DNA from: Chloroflexota bacterium
GTDB lineage: Bacteria > Chloroflexota > Anaerolineae > DUEN01
Direction: 5' to 3'
Length of the DNA: 55,587 nt
Assembly (NCBI GenBank): GCA_013152435.1
Contig: JAADGJ010000122.1
Location: 1-55,587, forward strand
Positions 8,569-16,601 of the stretch are shown here, piece by piece (the first letter of the stretch is position 1; each line of letters opens with the position of its first letter). The notes below the pieces were generated by a model, which was given only the letters and a program-made list of their open reading frames with translations, ran no database searches and was not told the origin of the DNA. The position numbers and the translations under genes were made by a program.

Positions 8569-10152
8569 ATGCTGCAAATGGAACAACAGCGCACCCGAGC
8601 AATCACCAGCCTGAGCGCGACAGAACTGGCCGAGAAGGTCCGCGCTGGCGAACTCTCTGCCGTGGAGGTGATCGAAGCACACATCCAACGCATCGAGGAA
8701 GTAAACGGCGTTCTGAACGCGGTCGTCATCCCCTTGTTCGACCAGGCCCGCGCCGCGGCCGCCGAGGCCGACGCCAAGCGGGCTCGCGGCGAGCCGCTTG
8801 GCCGGCTGCACGGCGTCCCCGTGACCATCAAGGAACAATACCGGATAGCCGGGACGCAGGTCACCCTGGGCGCGCTGAACAAGATCGGTAACGTGTATCA
8901 CGACGAGGGACCACTGGTGTCCAAGCTGCGGGAGGAGGGGGCCATCATCCTGGGCAAGACGAACATCATTCAGACGCTGTCCAATTTCGAGAGCGACAAC
9001 CGGGTTTACGGGCGTTCCAACAACCCCTGGAACCTGAAGCGCACCCCCGGAGGCAGCAGCGGCGGCGAGGGCGCGATCATCGCAGCCGGCGGCTCCCCCC
9101 TGGGGTTGGCCGGAGATTACGGCGGCAGCACCCGCATCCCGGCCCATTTCTGCGGCGTGCAGGGGTTCAAGCCCACCAGTTGGCGGCTCTCCAACGCCGA
9201 TTTCCCGCCTGATCTGCTCACCGGGGGACAGGAGACCGTCATCCCGCAGCCCGGCCCCATCGCCCGCACCGTGGCCGACCTGCAGCTAGCGATGGCGATC
9301 TTCGCCGAGACGTCCCTCGAGACCACGTTCGACATGGTCCCCCCTGTCCCCTGGCCCGATCCGGCGAAGGTGGACGTGAGTACTCTGCACATCGGCTATT
9401 ACACCGACAACGGGTACTTCCCGGCCTCGCCCGCGCTGCGCCGCGCGGTGGAGGAGGCCGCCGAGGCCCTACGGGCGATGGGCGCGATCGTTGCCCCCTT
9501 CACCCCACCCGACGCCGCCGAGGCGATTCGGATCTTCCTGGGTTCGGCCTCGGCCGGGGGCGGTGCGGACTTCAAGCAATTGCTGGGGGATGAGAAACCG
9601 ATTCCACAGATGCAGAACATGTTCCGGAGCATGTCCACCCCGGCGTTGGTGATGCGGTTTCTGCCCAAGATCATGGGCGCTCGCGGCCAGAATTACGTGG
9701 CACATATGATCGAGTGTATGGGTGCCCGCTCCACGCAGGCATACTGGGAGATCGTGGAAGCACGCACCGCGTACCGGGCGCAATTCGTCCGCTCGCTGGA
9801 GGAGGGCGGCTTTGATGCGATTCTCTGTCCTCCGTGTGCGCTGCCGGCCATCATCCACGGTACCAGCGGCGATCTCTTCCCGGCGATGAGCTACGGCCTG
9901 CCCTATAACGTGATCGGCGCGCCGGCGGGCGTGGTCGCCGCGACGCGAGTGCGCCCCGGCGAGGAGAGCGACCGTCCTGTGGGACGCGATCTGGTAGAGA
10001 TCACGGCTCAGCAGGTGGAGCAGGACAGCGCGGGTTTGCCGGTAGGCGTGCAGGTGGTCGCCCGCCATTGGCGAGAGGACATCGCGCTGGCCGTGATGGC
10101 CGCGCTGGAGGCGCACTTCCGGACGCGGCCCGATTACCCGACTTTGATATAG
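8569..10152 (+). CDS. Amidase-signature family hydrolase, FAAH-like
   Basis: A TTG at 8551 opens the frame, but AGGAG at 8559-8563 sits just before ATG 8569 (MLQMEQQRTR), giving 527 residues. The amidase-signature triad is intact: Lys88 in TIKEQ, the cis-serine in GGSSGGEGA (163-164) and nucleophile Ser187 in GDYGGSTRIP. The GGEGA and FCGVQGFKPT sequences resemble fatty-acid-amide-hydrolase-type and broad amidases more than GatA. No gatB or gatC gene is nearby, which argues against a tRNA amidotransferase role. It should hydrolyse a carboxylic amide to acid and ammonia in the cytoplasm; no signal peptide is seen. The gene lies between the alpha/beta hydrolase and an O-methyltransferase on the same strand, with spacers of 73 and 50 bases. 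Confidence 0.92.
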   Translation: MLQMEQQRTRAITSLSATELAEKVRAGELSAVEVIEAHIQRIEEVNGVLNAVVIPLFDQARAAAAEADAKRARGEPLGRLHGVPVTIKEQYRIAGTQVTLGALNKIGNVYHDEGPLVSKLREEGAIILGKTNIIQTLSNFESDNRVYGRSNNPWNLKRTPGGSSGGEGAIIAAGGSPLGLAGDYGGSTRIPAHFCGVQGFKPTSWRLSNADFPPDLLTGGQETVIPQPGPIARTVADLQLAMAIFAETSLETTFDMVPPVPWPDPAKVDVSTLHIGYYTDNGYFPASPALRRAVEEAAEALRAMGAIVAPFTPPDAAEAIRIFLGSASAGGGADFKQLLGDEKPIPQMQNMFRSMSTPALVMRFLPKIMGARGQNYVAHMIECMGARSTQAYWEIVEARTAYRAQFVRSLEEGGFDAILCPPCALPAIIHGTSGDLFPAMSYGLPYNVIGAPAGVVAATRVRPGEESDRPVGRDLVEITAQQVEQDSAGLPVGVQVVARHWREDIALAVMAALEAHFRTRPDYPTLI

Positions 10153-10202
10153 GTCGCCTTGTGGGGGTGTGATCTCCCTGCCTGGTGAAGGAGAGAGGGA
10201 AG

Positions 10203-11255
10203 ATGCCGATCCATCCTGTTTGGGTGGAAAGAGTGATGCTTAAAGCGGGCGCGTTCCCCGCGCCGTTGCTGGATGGGTTCATCTACTGGATGGCCAGCAA
10301 GGCCTTGTTGGTCGCCAACGATCTGGGCGTGTTTGATGTGTTGGAGATGGGCCCCCTTTCCGCCTCGGAGCTGGCCGAGGCGGTGGAGGCCAGCGAGAAG
10401 GGCGTGCGTGTGCTGTTGGAGGTGTTGGATTCGCTGGGCTATGTGGCTCGCAGCGACGGGCGGTATGCGAACACCAAGATGGCCTCCAGGTGGCTGGCCC
10501 GGCGATCTCCCGATACCCTGGCTCACTCCCTGACGTTCTTCCACGAGTTCTGGCAGCGAGCGGAATACACGGAGGAGGCCATCCGCAGAGGGGCGCCTCC
10601 CATCAGCGCCTGGGAGTGGATGGCTCAGCGCCCTGGGACCTATCGACACGCCCAACTCCATTGGCGCAGCCTCGCCCGAATGGGGGGCAAGGAGATCGTC
10701 TCCAAGGTCAGGTTGCCCGCCGGGGCCAGGCGGCTACTTGATCTGGGCGGCGGGCATGGCCTGTACGCGATCCAGTTCTGCCGGTCCTATCCCGAGCTGT
10801 CGGCGGTGATCTTCGATTGGGCTGAGGGCATCGATATGGCGGAGGAGACCATCGCCGAGGAGGGGATGGGAGACCGGGTGGGCGTTCAGGTGGGCGATTT
10901 CTTCTCCGATTACATCGGTGATGGCTATGACGTGATCCTGATGTTCAACCTCATCCATAGCAATAGCGGCGTCGAGAACACGGCTTTGCTGGAGAAGGTC
11001 TTCCACGCCCTGAACCCGAATGGCCTGGTCGTCATCTACGATGCCATCCTGGACAAACGGTCTTCTGGGATTTCCGGTGTGCTCGCCTCGCTGTTGGGGC
11101 TGAACCTTCTGGTGGAAGGAGGGGGGCAGGCCTATCATTTCGAGGACGTGAGCGGTTGGCTGGCGCAGGCCGGCTTCGTCGATCGCCGGCGGATTCGCCT
11201 GATGAGGGCGCGAGGATTTGCCTTGATCCTGGGCACGAAGCCGCCGGCGGGTTGA
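10203..11255 (+). CDS. SAM-dependent O-methyltransferase-like protein
   Basis: A GTG at 10185 is upstream, but AAGGAG at 10187-10192 points to ATG 10203 (MPIHPVWVERVMLKAG), giving 350 residues. The N-terminal 100 residues form the winged-helix dimerisation domain of plant-type and polyketide O-methyltransferases (ASKALLVANDLGVFDVL, then SLGYVARSDGRYANT). The SAM-binding motif LLDLGGGHGLYAI is at 178-190, followed by an acidic strand end in VIFDWAEG and post-motif DVILMFNLIHS. The general-base His of this family would lie in the NLIHS region. Substrate unknown; O-demethylpuromycin- or hydroxyindole-O-methyltransferase-like annotation would be usual. It ends the plus-strand catabolic run before the fluoride module. 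Confidence 0.88.
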   Translation: MPIHPVWVERVMLKAGAFPAPLLDGFIYWMASKALLVANDLGVFDVLEMGPLSASELAEAVEASEKGVRVLLEVLDSLGYVARSDGRYANTKMASRWLARRSPDTLAHSLTFFHEFWQRAEYTEEAIRRGAPPISAWEWMAQRPGTYRHAQLHWRSLARMGGKEIVSKVRLPAGARRLLDLGGGHGLYAIQFCRSYPELSAVIFDWAEGIDMAEETIAEEGMGDRVGVQVGDFFSDYIGDGYDVILMFNLIHSNSGVENTALLEKVFHALNPNGLVVIYDAILDKRSSGISGVLASLLGLNLLVEGGGQAYHFEDVSGWLAQAGFVDRRRIRLMRARGFALILGTKPPAG

Positions 11256-11466
11256 GGGATATGGTTTGGAGGATCGAGAAGGGGAAGTGGATATCGAGGA
11301 TTCGACGCTACAGGATTGATCGCCGGCGAATGGCCGGCGACGTTTTGGACGGAATGTCATACCGGTGTTAAGATGGGATATCTCTCCCGCAGGGTGCCGA
11401 TGGGTAGGTGACGCGTGCGTCACCCCGTCCCGGTGCTCTGGATCAATCGCTTGAAAATGCAGACCA

Positions 11467-11541
11467 TGGTGATGGGGTCCACCATCAACCGCCGACAGGC
11501 TGATGACTCCTACAACCATCTGGATCGATTGTAGGAGTCAT
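11467..11541 (+). ncRNA. Fluoride (crcB-motif) riboswitch with SD-sequestering expression platform
   Basis: The aptamer begins GGTGATGGGGTC at 11468-11479 and closes with CACC. A later ACCGCC-gaca-GGC stem is followed by the hallmark GGCTGATGACTCCTAC (11498-11513). The loop segment GGGGTC can pair with GACTCC to form the conserved pseudoknot. Directly downstream, ATGACTCCTACAA (11503-11515) is perfectly complementary to TTGTAGGAGTCAT (11529-11541), which contains the Shine-Dalgarno AGGAG (11533-11537) of crcB. Fluoride binding should hold the first strand in the aptamer and free the ribosome-binding site. Confidence 0.9.
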
Positions 11542-11545
11542 TTGT

Positions 11546-11929
11546 ATGAATCGGATACTTTGGGTAGGCTTGGGCGGGTTCGTCGGAGCGGTCCTTCGAT
11601 ACGGTGTGAGTGGCTGGGTTCAGAAGTGGAGCGGAAGCGTGAACTTCCCCCATGGGACGCTGGCCGTCAACCTTCTCGGCTGCCTGATGATCGGCTTGCT
11701 CTCGCAGCTCACAGAGAGCCGCAGCGTCTTCACCAGCGAAACCCGGCTGTTCGTCTTCATCGGCGTTCTGGGGGCTTTCACGACCTTCTCTACCTTCAGC
11801 AATGAGACGATGAACTTGCTGCTGGATGGCGAGGATCTCTTCGCCCTCTCCAATATGGCGGCGCAGCTGGGCGGGGGATTGGGCATGGTGTGGCTGGGGC
11901 GCGTGCTGGTCCGGCTCATGTGGAGGTAA
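11546..11929 (+). CDS. crcB: Fluoride exporter CrcB/Fluc
   Basis: This 127-residue protein has four predicted membrane helices and the family signatures GGFVGAVLRY near the N-terminus, GTLAVNLLGC in helix 2 and GAFTTFSTFSNE in helix 3, whose Phe/Thr/Ser residues line the fluoride pore. Fluc channels work as antiparallel dimers in the cytoplasmic membrane and let fluoride out of the cell. The ATG at 11546 follows a Shine-Dalgarno contained in the fluoride-riboswitch hairpin, so translation should rise when fluoride accumulates. A single crcB gene implies a homodimeric, dual-topology channel. A DUF190 gene follows after four bases, a pairing often seen in fluoride-resistance operons. Confidence 0.97.
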   Translation: MNRILWVGLGGFVGAVLRYGVSGWVQKWSGSVNFPHGTLAVNLLGCLMIGLLSQLTESRSVFTSETRLFVFIGVLGAFTTFSTFSNETMNLLLDGEDLFALSNMAAQLGGGLGMVWLGRVLVRLMWR

Positions 11930-11933
11930 GAGG

Positions 11934-12269
11934 ATGACACTCTCCGAGGAAGGGTATCTGCTGCGCATTTTCATCGGCGAGAGCGATAAGTGCGAGGGCA
12001 AGCCGCTGTACGAATGGATCGTTTTACGGGCACGCGAGCAAGGGCTGGCCGGGGCGACGGTGTTGCGGGGGATGATGGGGTTCGGCCCGAGCAGCCGGGT
12101 ATACACCAGCAAGATACTGCGGCTGTCGGAAGACCTGCCGATCGTCGTGGAGATCGTCGACTCCAGGGATAAGCTGGAATCATTCCTGGTGACGATCGAC
12201 GAGGTCGTTCGGGAGGGGCTGGTCACCCTGGAAAAGGCGCAGGTTCGCATCTATCGAGGGAGGGAGTAG
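11934..12269 (+). CDS. DUF190 family protein
   Basis: Starts at ATG 11934, four bases after the crcB stop, with GAGG (11923-11926) and AGAGG (11929-11933) ahead of it; 111 residues. The sequence has the DUF190 pattern: an N-terminal strand RIFIGESDKCEGKPLYEWIV, then GLAGATVLRGMMGFG, RVYTSKILRLSEDLPIVVEIVD and a C-terminal strand VRIYRG. The fold is ferredoxin-like and PII-like, suggesting a small cytoplasmic regulatory or ligand-binding protein. Members are commonly encoded beside crcB; the biochemical role is not established. Close spacing and the shared riboswitch imply co-expression in response to fluoride. Confidence 0.93.
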   Translation: MTLSEEGYLLRIFIGESDKCEGKPLYEWIVLRAREQGLAGATVLRGMMGFGPSSRVYTSKILRLSEDLPIVVEIVDSRDKLESFLVTIDEVVREGLVTLEKAQVRIYRGRE

Positions 12270-12270
12270 C

Positions 12271-12304
12271 AGGGCAGGACGCCCATGCACGGACGTCCTG
12301 CCCT
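12271..12304. terminator. Stem-loop between convergent genes
   Basis: A perfect 11-bp inverted repeat, AGGGCAGGACG at 12271-12281 and CGTCCTGCCCT at 12294-12304, starts right after the DUF190 stop and lies 36 bp from the end of the converging mannosidase gene. There is no long T-run on either side, so it may be a weak bidirectional terminator or a 3'-end stabiliser. Confidence 0.6.
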
Positions 12305-12339
12305 GTGTGTCGCCAAGTCATGCCCTCTGTTGTCGGCGA

Positions 12340-15300
12340 TCACATCTCCAGACGGAAGGTGCGGATCTGGAAGGGGCGGATGGGGAAGGCAAACCGGTTC
12401 CCCTCGGACGGTTGCGGTCCCTCCGGCTCCTCCACCAGGTTACTGGCGGTGACGCCTCGCAGTTCGCTCAGTGTCGTGATCGTCACCTGCCCCCGGCCGC
12501 CATTCGGCTCGTACAGGCGCATGATCCATCCCTGGCCGTCGTCGGCCGGCTTCAGCGTCTCCAGCACGGCCGGGCCGTTCACCTGCACGAAGCTCTGTGC
12601 CGCCGGGAGGGATCCATCCCCCTGGCCGGCGGGCAGACACACCAGCGGCACGTTCAGCTCCCATCCTCGCCGCACGGTCTCCCCCTGGCGCCAGTCCCCG
12701 CCGTGAGGCCACAACGAGTAGACGAACTCGTGATGGCCGCGGTCGGCGTTGGGATCGGGCCATTCGGGGCCGCGCAGCAGCGTCAGCCGGAGCACGTTGC
12801 CCTTCACGTCGTAGCCATACTTGCAGTCGTTGAGCAGGCTGACCCCGTATCCCGCCTCGGATAGATCGGCCCAGCGGTACGCGGCGACCTCGAACTTCTC
12901 CTGGTCCCAGGACGTGTTGCGATGGGTGGGCCGCTGCAGGGCGCCGAATTGGATCTCGAACGTGGCCTGGTCGGCCAGCACCTCCACCGGGAACGCGGCC
13001 TTGAGCATCACCTGCCGCTCCTGCCAGTCCGCCCGGGTGACGAAATCGATGCGGGGCATCGCGTCGTAGAGGACGATGTCCTGCTCGATGCGGCTGTCTC
13101 GGTGGTGGCGGATGACCCGGATGCTCCCCCGCACGGGGCCCGTCTCCACGACCTCTACGGTGCACTCCCCTTCGAAGGGATACTCGCGACGCTCGAACGT
13201 CGCGTGCACATTCCACGCCGCCTCCCGCTCCGGCCCATCCTGGAAGAGCTGCAGGCGATTAGCGACCTGGCCCGACGGGATCACCTCTCGTTGATGTCGC
13301 TTGTCGTACAGTCGGGTGATCTCTCCCACGTCGTTGAGCTCTATGATGAAGAACTGGTTCTCCACCCGTTGTGGCGTGACGACCAGGCTGGTCTCGGGCT
13401 CCCCATCGGCGGGGCGCAGCGTGAGGGTCGTGTATCCCACGGGAGGCACCTCCGGCGGGGCGAACACGATCTCCGCCTGTCCGTCGCGTTGGGCGATGAC
13501 CTGAACTGAGGCGGCCCGTCCCTGCGGGTCGACGAGCTCCACGGGACCTGTGGGGGCCGGGATCGTGGCGGTGGCCACATCATTGCGGGCCCAGGACAGG
13601 CTGTTGAAGACCAGCAGGTCGGCCGTCGGGGCGCGGTGGGCGATGGCTTGCAGGGCCGCGTCGCGCACGGCGCGAGCAGTCCGCTCGATGCGGGCGTAGT
13701 CTCGGACGGCCTCCTCGTACACCTGGCCGATGGAGGAGCCCGGCAGGATGTCGTGGAATTGCAGGAGCAACAGGTTCTCCCAGGCGTCGTGCAGCGGCGA
13801 CATGTCGATCGCGTCGTCCACCCATTGGGCGAGCACGCCGGCGATCTCCGCCTCGCGAAGCAGGAGTTCGTTCTTGCGGTTGCCTCGCTTGGTGGCGGCC
13901 TGCGAGGTATACGTGCCGCGATGGGTCTCCAGGTACAGCTCGCCGTGCCAGACGGGCAGCTCGGGCGCGGCCGCCCGGACGCGATCGAAGTATGCCTCCT
14001 CCAGGCCCTGGTGGCAGGCGGGCAGCCCCGGATAGCGCTCGAGCCGGTCGGCGTACTCTAGCATCTCCTCGGTGGGGCCGCCACCCCCATCGCCGAAGCC
14101 GAAGGGGAAGAGGATCTCGTCGTAGATGGCCTTCTCGTGGAAGTGCTCCCACGCCAGGGCCAGCTCCTCCGGCGTGGGGTTCCCGTTGTAGCCGCGCTTG
14201 AGCCGGGGGATGTGGGCCAGGACGCGGGTGCCGTCGATCCCCTCCCACCAGAAGAGATGGTAGGGGAATGGATTGCGCGCCTGCCAGTGGAGCTTGTTGG
14301 TGTAGAAGGAGGTCAGCCCGCAGCCGTTCAGGATCTGAGGTAGGTTGCCGGGATATCCGAAGACGTCGGGCAGCCAGCATACGCGGGGCCGGGTCCCGAA
14401 TTCCTCTCGGAAGAAGCGCAGGCCGTGCAAGATCTGGCGGATCAGCGCCTCGCCGGAGGAGATGTTGCAGTCGGCCTCGACCCACATGCCGCCGGTGGTC
14501 TCCCATCGCCCCTCCCGCACCCAGCGCTTGATCTCCTCGTACAGCGCCGGGTAGTACTTCTTGGTGTAGGCGTACAATTGGGGCTGGCTACAGGAGAACC
14601 GGTAGCGGGGGTATTGCTCCAGTAGACGGCAGGCGGTGCTGAAGGTGCGTCCGCACTTGCGGATCGTCTCCCGGATCGGCCACAGCCAGGCGGTGTCGAT
14701 GTGGGAGTGGCCGGTGAGGAAGATGCGGCCTCCCTCGGGATCGGGGGCGATCCCCTCGAGCCGATCCTTCAGGATGCGCCGCGCCTCCATCACCTCCCGG
14801 CGGAACCGATCCTGGGGCAGCGTGAGATCGATGGCCAGGAGCGCGTCCTCCAGGGCATCGGCGATCCGTTGCCGGCGCCGCTCGTCTCGCACGGCCTGGG
14901 ACGCGTCCCAGGCGAGGCGCAGGTCATACCACGCGGCCTCGATCTCGGCGTCCACCTGTTCCAGGCGGATCTGGCGTAATCGAGCCTTTTCGCTTGCCAG
15001 CTCCGGCAGGCACATCACATGGGGGATCGCGATGAACTCGGCCTCCAGGTGCAGCGTTCCCGCGTGGGGAACACGCACACGAGAGTGATTGGCATCGATG
15101 CCCGCATATGGTCGCCCATCGATGCTGAGCAGACCTTCCAATCCCTCGCCGTCGAAGACCAGGAACAGTTGCTCCAGTGGGACATCAGTTGGCGGGGTGA
15201 CCTGGGCGCGCAGGAAGACGGTCTTCCCGGCGGGCCACCATCCCTCGCCGTCCACCTGAACCCAATCCCCCTCGTAGCGATACTCGTTGGGAGCCAGGTG

Positions 15301-15399
15301 GTCGGCGAGACGCGCCTGGTAGGGAGCGATGGGCCAGCTTTGCACGATGGCCCGGCGATGTAGGATGTCCAGCTTCATACGAATGATGCGCGGATCCAT
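12340..15399 (-). CDS. Alpha-mannosidase, glycoside hydrolase family 38
   Basis: The frame opens at 15465, but GGAGGG lies six bases before the ATG at 15399 (MDPRIIRMKLDIL), giving 1019 residues. The GH38 catalytic domain shows the zinc-binding GHSHIDTAWLW (His233, Asp235), the nucleophile Asp345 in WLPDVFGYPG, and a further zinc-ligand region LQFHDILPGSS. The central helical domain and C-terminal beta domains (for example YRWADLSEAGYGVSLLND) are complete, so the enzyme should be active. It hydrolyses terminal alpha-mannose from oligosaccharides or glycoconjugates; there is no signal peptide, so it probably acts in the cytoplasm on imported sugars. The gene stands alone between the fluoride module (convergent) and korAB. 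The sugar importer at 31-34 kb is a possible but unproven functional partner. Confidence 0.96.
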   Translation of the reverse strand: MDPRIIRMKLDILHRRAIVQSWPIAPYQARLADHLAPNEYRYEGDWVQVDGEGWWPAGKTVFLRAQVTPPTDVPLEQLFLVFDGEGLEGLLSIDGRPYAGIDANHSRVRVPHAGTLHLEAEFIAIPHVMCLPELASEKARLRQIRLEQVDAEIEAAWYDLRLAWDASQAVRDERRRQRIADALEDALLAIDLTLPQDRFRREVMEARRILKDRLEGIAPDPEGGRIFLTGHSHIDTAWLWPIRETIRKCGRTFSTACRLLEQYPRYRFSCSQPQLYAYTKKYYPALYEEIKRWVREGRWETTGGMWVEADCNISSGEALIRQILHGLRFFREEFGTRPRVCWLPDVFGYPGNLPQILNGCGLTSFYTNKLHWQARNPFPYHLFWWEGIDGTRVLAHIPRLKRGYNGNPTPEELALAWEHFHEKAIYDEILFPFGFGDGGGGPTEEMLEYADRLERYPGLPACHQGLEEAYFDRVRAAAPELPVWHGELYLETHRGTYTSQAATKRGNRKNELLLREAEIAGVLAQWVDDAIDMSPLHDAWENLLLLQFHDILPGSSIGQVYEEAVRDYARIERTARAVRDAALQAIAHRAPTADLLVFNSLSWARNDVATATIPAPTGPVELVDPQGRAASVQVIAQRDGQAEIVFAPPEVPPVGYTTLTLRPADGEPETSLVVTPQRVENQFFIIELNDVGEITRLYDKRHQREVIPSGQVANRLQLFQDGPEREAAWNVHATFERREYPFEGECTVEVVETGPVRGSIRVIRHHRDSRIEQDIVLYDAMPRIDFVTRADWQERQVMLKAAFPVEVLADQATFEIQFGALQRPTHRNTSWDQEKFEVAAYRWADLSEAGYGVSLLNDCKYGYDVKGNVLRLTLLRGPEWPDPNADRGHHEFVYSLWPHGGDWRQGETVRRGWELNVPLVCLPAGQGDGSLPAAQSFVQVNGPAVLETLKPADDGQGWIMRLYEPNGGRGQVTITTLSELRGVTASNLVEEPEGPQPSEGNRFAFPIRPFQIRTFRLEM

Positions 15400-15531
15400 G
15401 GATACTCCCTCCGATACGTTCGGTTCGTTGCTCGCCCGTTTGCTCGCTGGAAGGAAATATAGCATGTTCGGGCTTTGCTGTCGAGGATGGAGTCGGATAG
15501 AGGGATTGCGGGCGCTGTGATGGAAAGAAGA

Positions 15532-15562
15532 AGGCCAGCGCGAATGCCCTCCGCGCTGGCCT
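15532..15562 (-). terminator. Rho-independent terminator of the korAB operon
   Basis: The stem AGGCCAGCGCG (15532-15542) pairs with CGCGCTGGCCT (15552-15562). Reading the minus strand, the hairpin is followed by TTCTTCTTTC. It is 47 bp past the korB stop. Confidence 0.75.
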
Positions 15563-15608
15563 GAAATCCTTCCTCATCTCGGCGTCGTGCCCGGCCACTG
15601 TGCCGGCG

Positions 15609-16580
15609 CTATCTCATCATCATCTCCACAAAGATCTTGCTCAGGTCGGTCAGGGTTCGCCCCTCTTCATCGGCGATGACTCGGCGGGCCGGTGGCCGCT
15701 CGCGATAGGTCGGGGTCCGCTGGCACAGGCGGTCCTCAAAGGTGGGGACCAGGTGATTCTCCAGGAACACGCCGGTCGGGATGCGGTCGCCCCACTCATG
15801 TGCCTTCTCGATGTAGTAACAGATCTTCTCATACAGGTAGCTTTCATCCGCGTCCTGCGGGACGAGGGGATCGTATCCCTCTTCCGCCACGTCGTAGATG
15901 CGGGAGTGTCCCAGGTCCTTGCCGGCGAACCAATCCCGGGTGTGGAGGTTGTTGTATGTTGGGCACGGCTGGATCACCTCGAGGTAGGCCAGCCCGGGAT
16001 GGTTGATGGCCCTCTGGATGAGGTCGACCAGCTGGCGGATGTTATAGGCGTATCCCCGCCCGATCCATGTGAACCCGGAGGCCAGCGCCAGCAACAGCGA
16101 GTTCACCTGCCCTTGCATGTTCGGCTCCGGCAGGCTCTTGGTCTGCAGCCCCAGGGGAAGCGTGGGGGAGGCCTGACCTTTGGTCAGGCCGTAGACCTCG
16201 TTGTTGTAGAGGATGTACGTCAGATCGACGTTTCGGCGGCCGGAGTTCACGAAATGTCCCGCGCCGATGGCGAACCCATCGCCGTCGCCGCCGACGGCGA
16301 TGACGGTGAGTTCCGGGTTGGCCAGCTTGGTCCCCATCGCGTAGGGGAGCACACGGCCGTGTAGCGTGTGCACGCCATACGCGTTGACGTGATATTGCGT
16401 CTTGCCGGAGCAGCCGATGCCGCCGAAGATGGCCACCTTATGAGGGGTCAGGCCGAGCTTGGCCAGGGCCTGCTGCAGGGCGTTCAGGATCCCGTAATCT
16501 CCACAGCCAGGGCACCAATCGATCGGTTCCTCTACCTGGTAATCTTTCGCTGTGATCTTCGTCATGGTCATCGTTGCCAT
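15609..16580 (-). CDS. korB: 2-oxoacid:ferredoxin oxidoreductase, beta subunit
   Basis: A GTG at 16601 directly follows the korA stop, but ATG 16580 (MATMTMTKITAKDYQ) after GGTGG is the more likely start; 323 residues. The product binds thiamine pyrophosphate (GDGDGFAIGAGHF ... NNEVYGLTKGQ) and a [4Fe-4S] cluster through cysteines in WCPGCGDYG, GGIGCSGK and QPCPTYN. The CPTYN form is typical of 2-oxoglutarate-type beta subunits, but substrate specificity is not certain from sequence. With the fused gamma-alpha partner upstream, it would oxidatively decarboxylate a 2-oxoacid to acyl-CoA using ferredoxin in the cytoplasm, or run in reverse for reductive carboxylation. The two genes form an operon ended by the hairpin at 15532-15562. 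Confidence 0.94.
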   Translation of the reverse strand: MATMTMTKITAKDYQVEEPIDWCPGCGDYGILNALQQALAKLGLTPHKVAIFGGIGCSGKTQYHVNAYGVHTLHGRVLPYAMGTKLANPELTVIAVGGDGDGFAIGAGHFVNSGRRNVDLTYILYNNEVYGLTKGQASPTLPLGLQTKSLPEPNMQGQVNSLLLALASGFTWIGRGYAYNIRQLVDLIQRAINHPGLAYLEVIQPCPTYNNLHTRDWFAGKDLGHSRIYDVAEEGYDPLVPQDADESYLYEKICYYIEKAHEWGDRIPTGVFLENHLVPTFEDRLCQRTPTYRERPPARRVIADEEGRTLTDLSKIFVEMMMR

Positions 16581-16601
16581 GTTCGTTCCACCACCTTTCA
16601 C

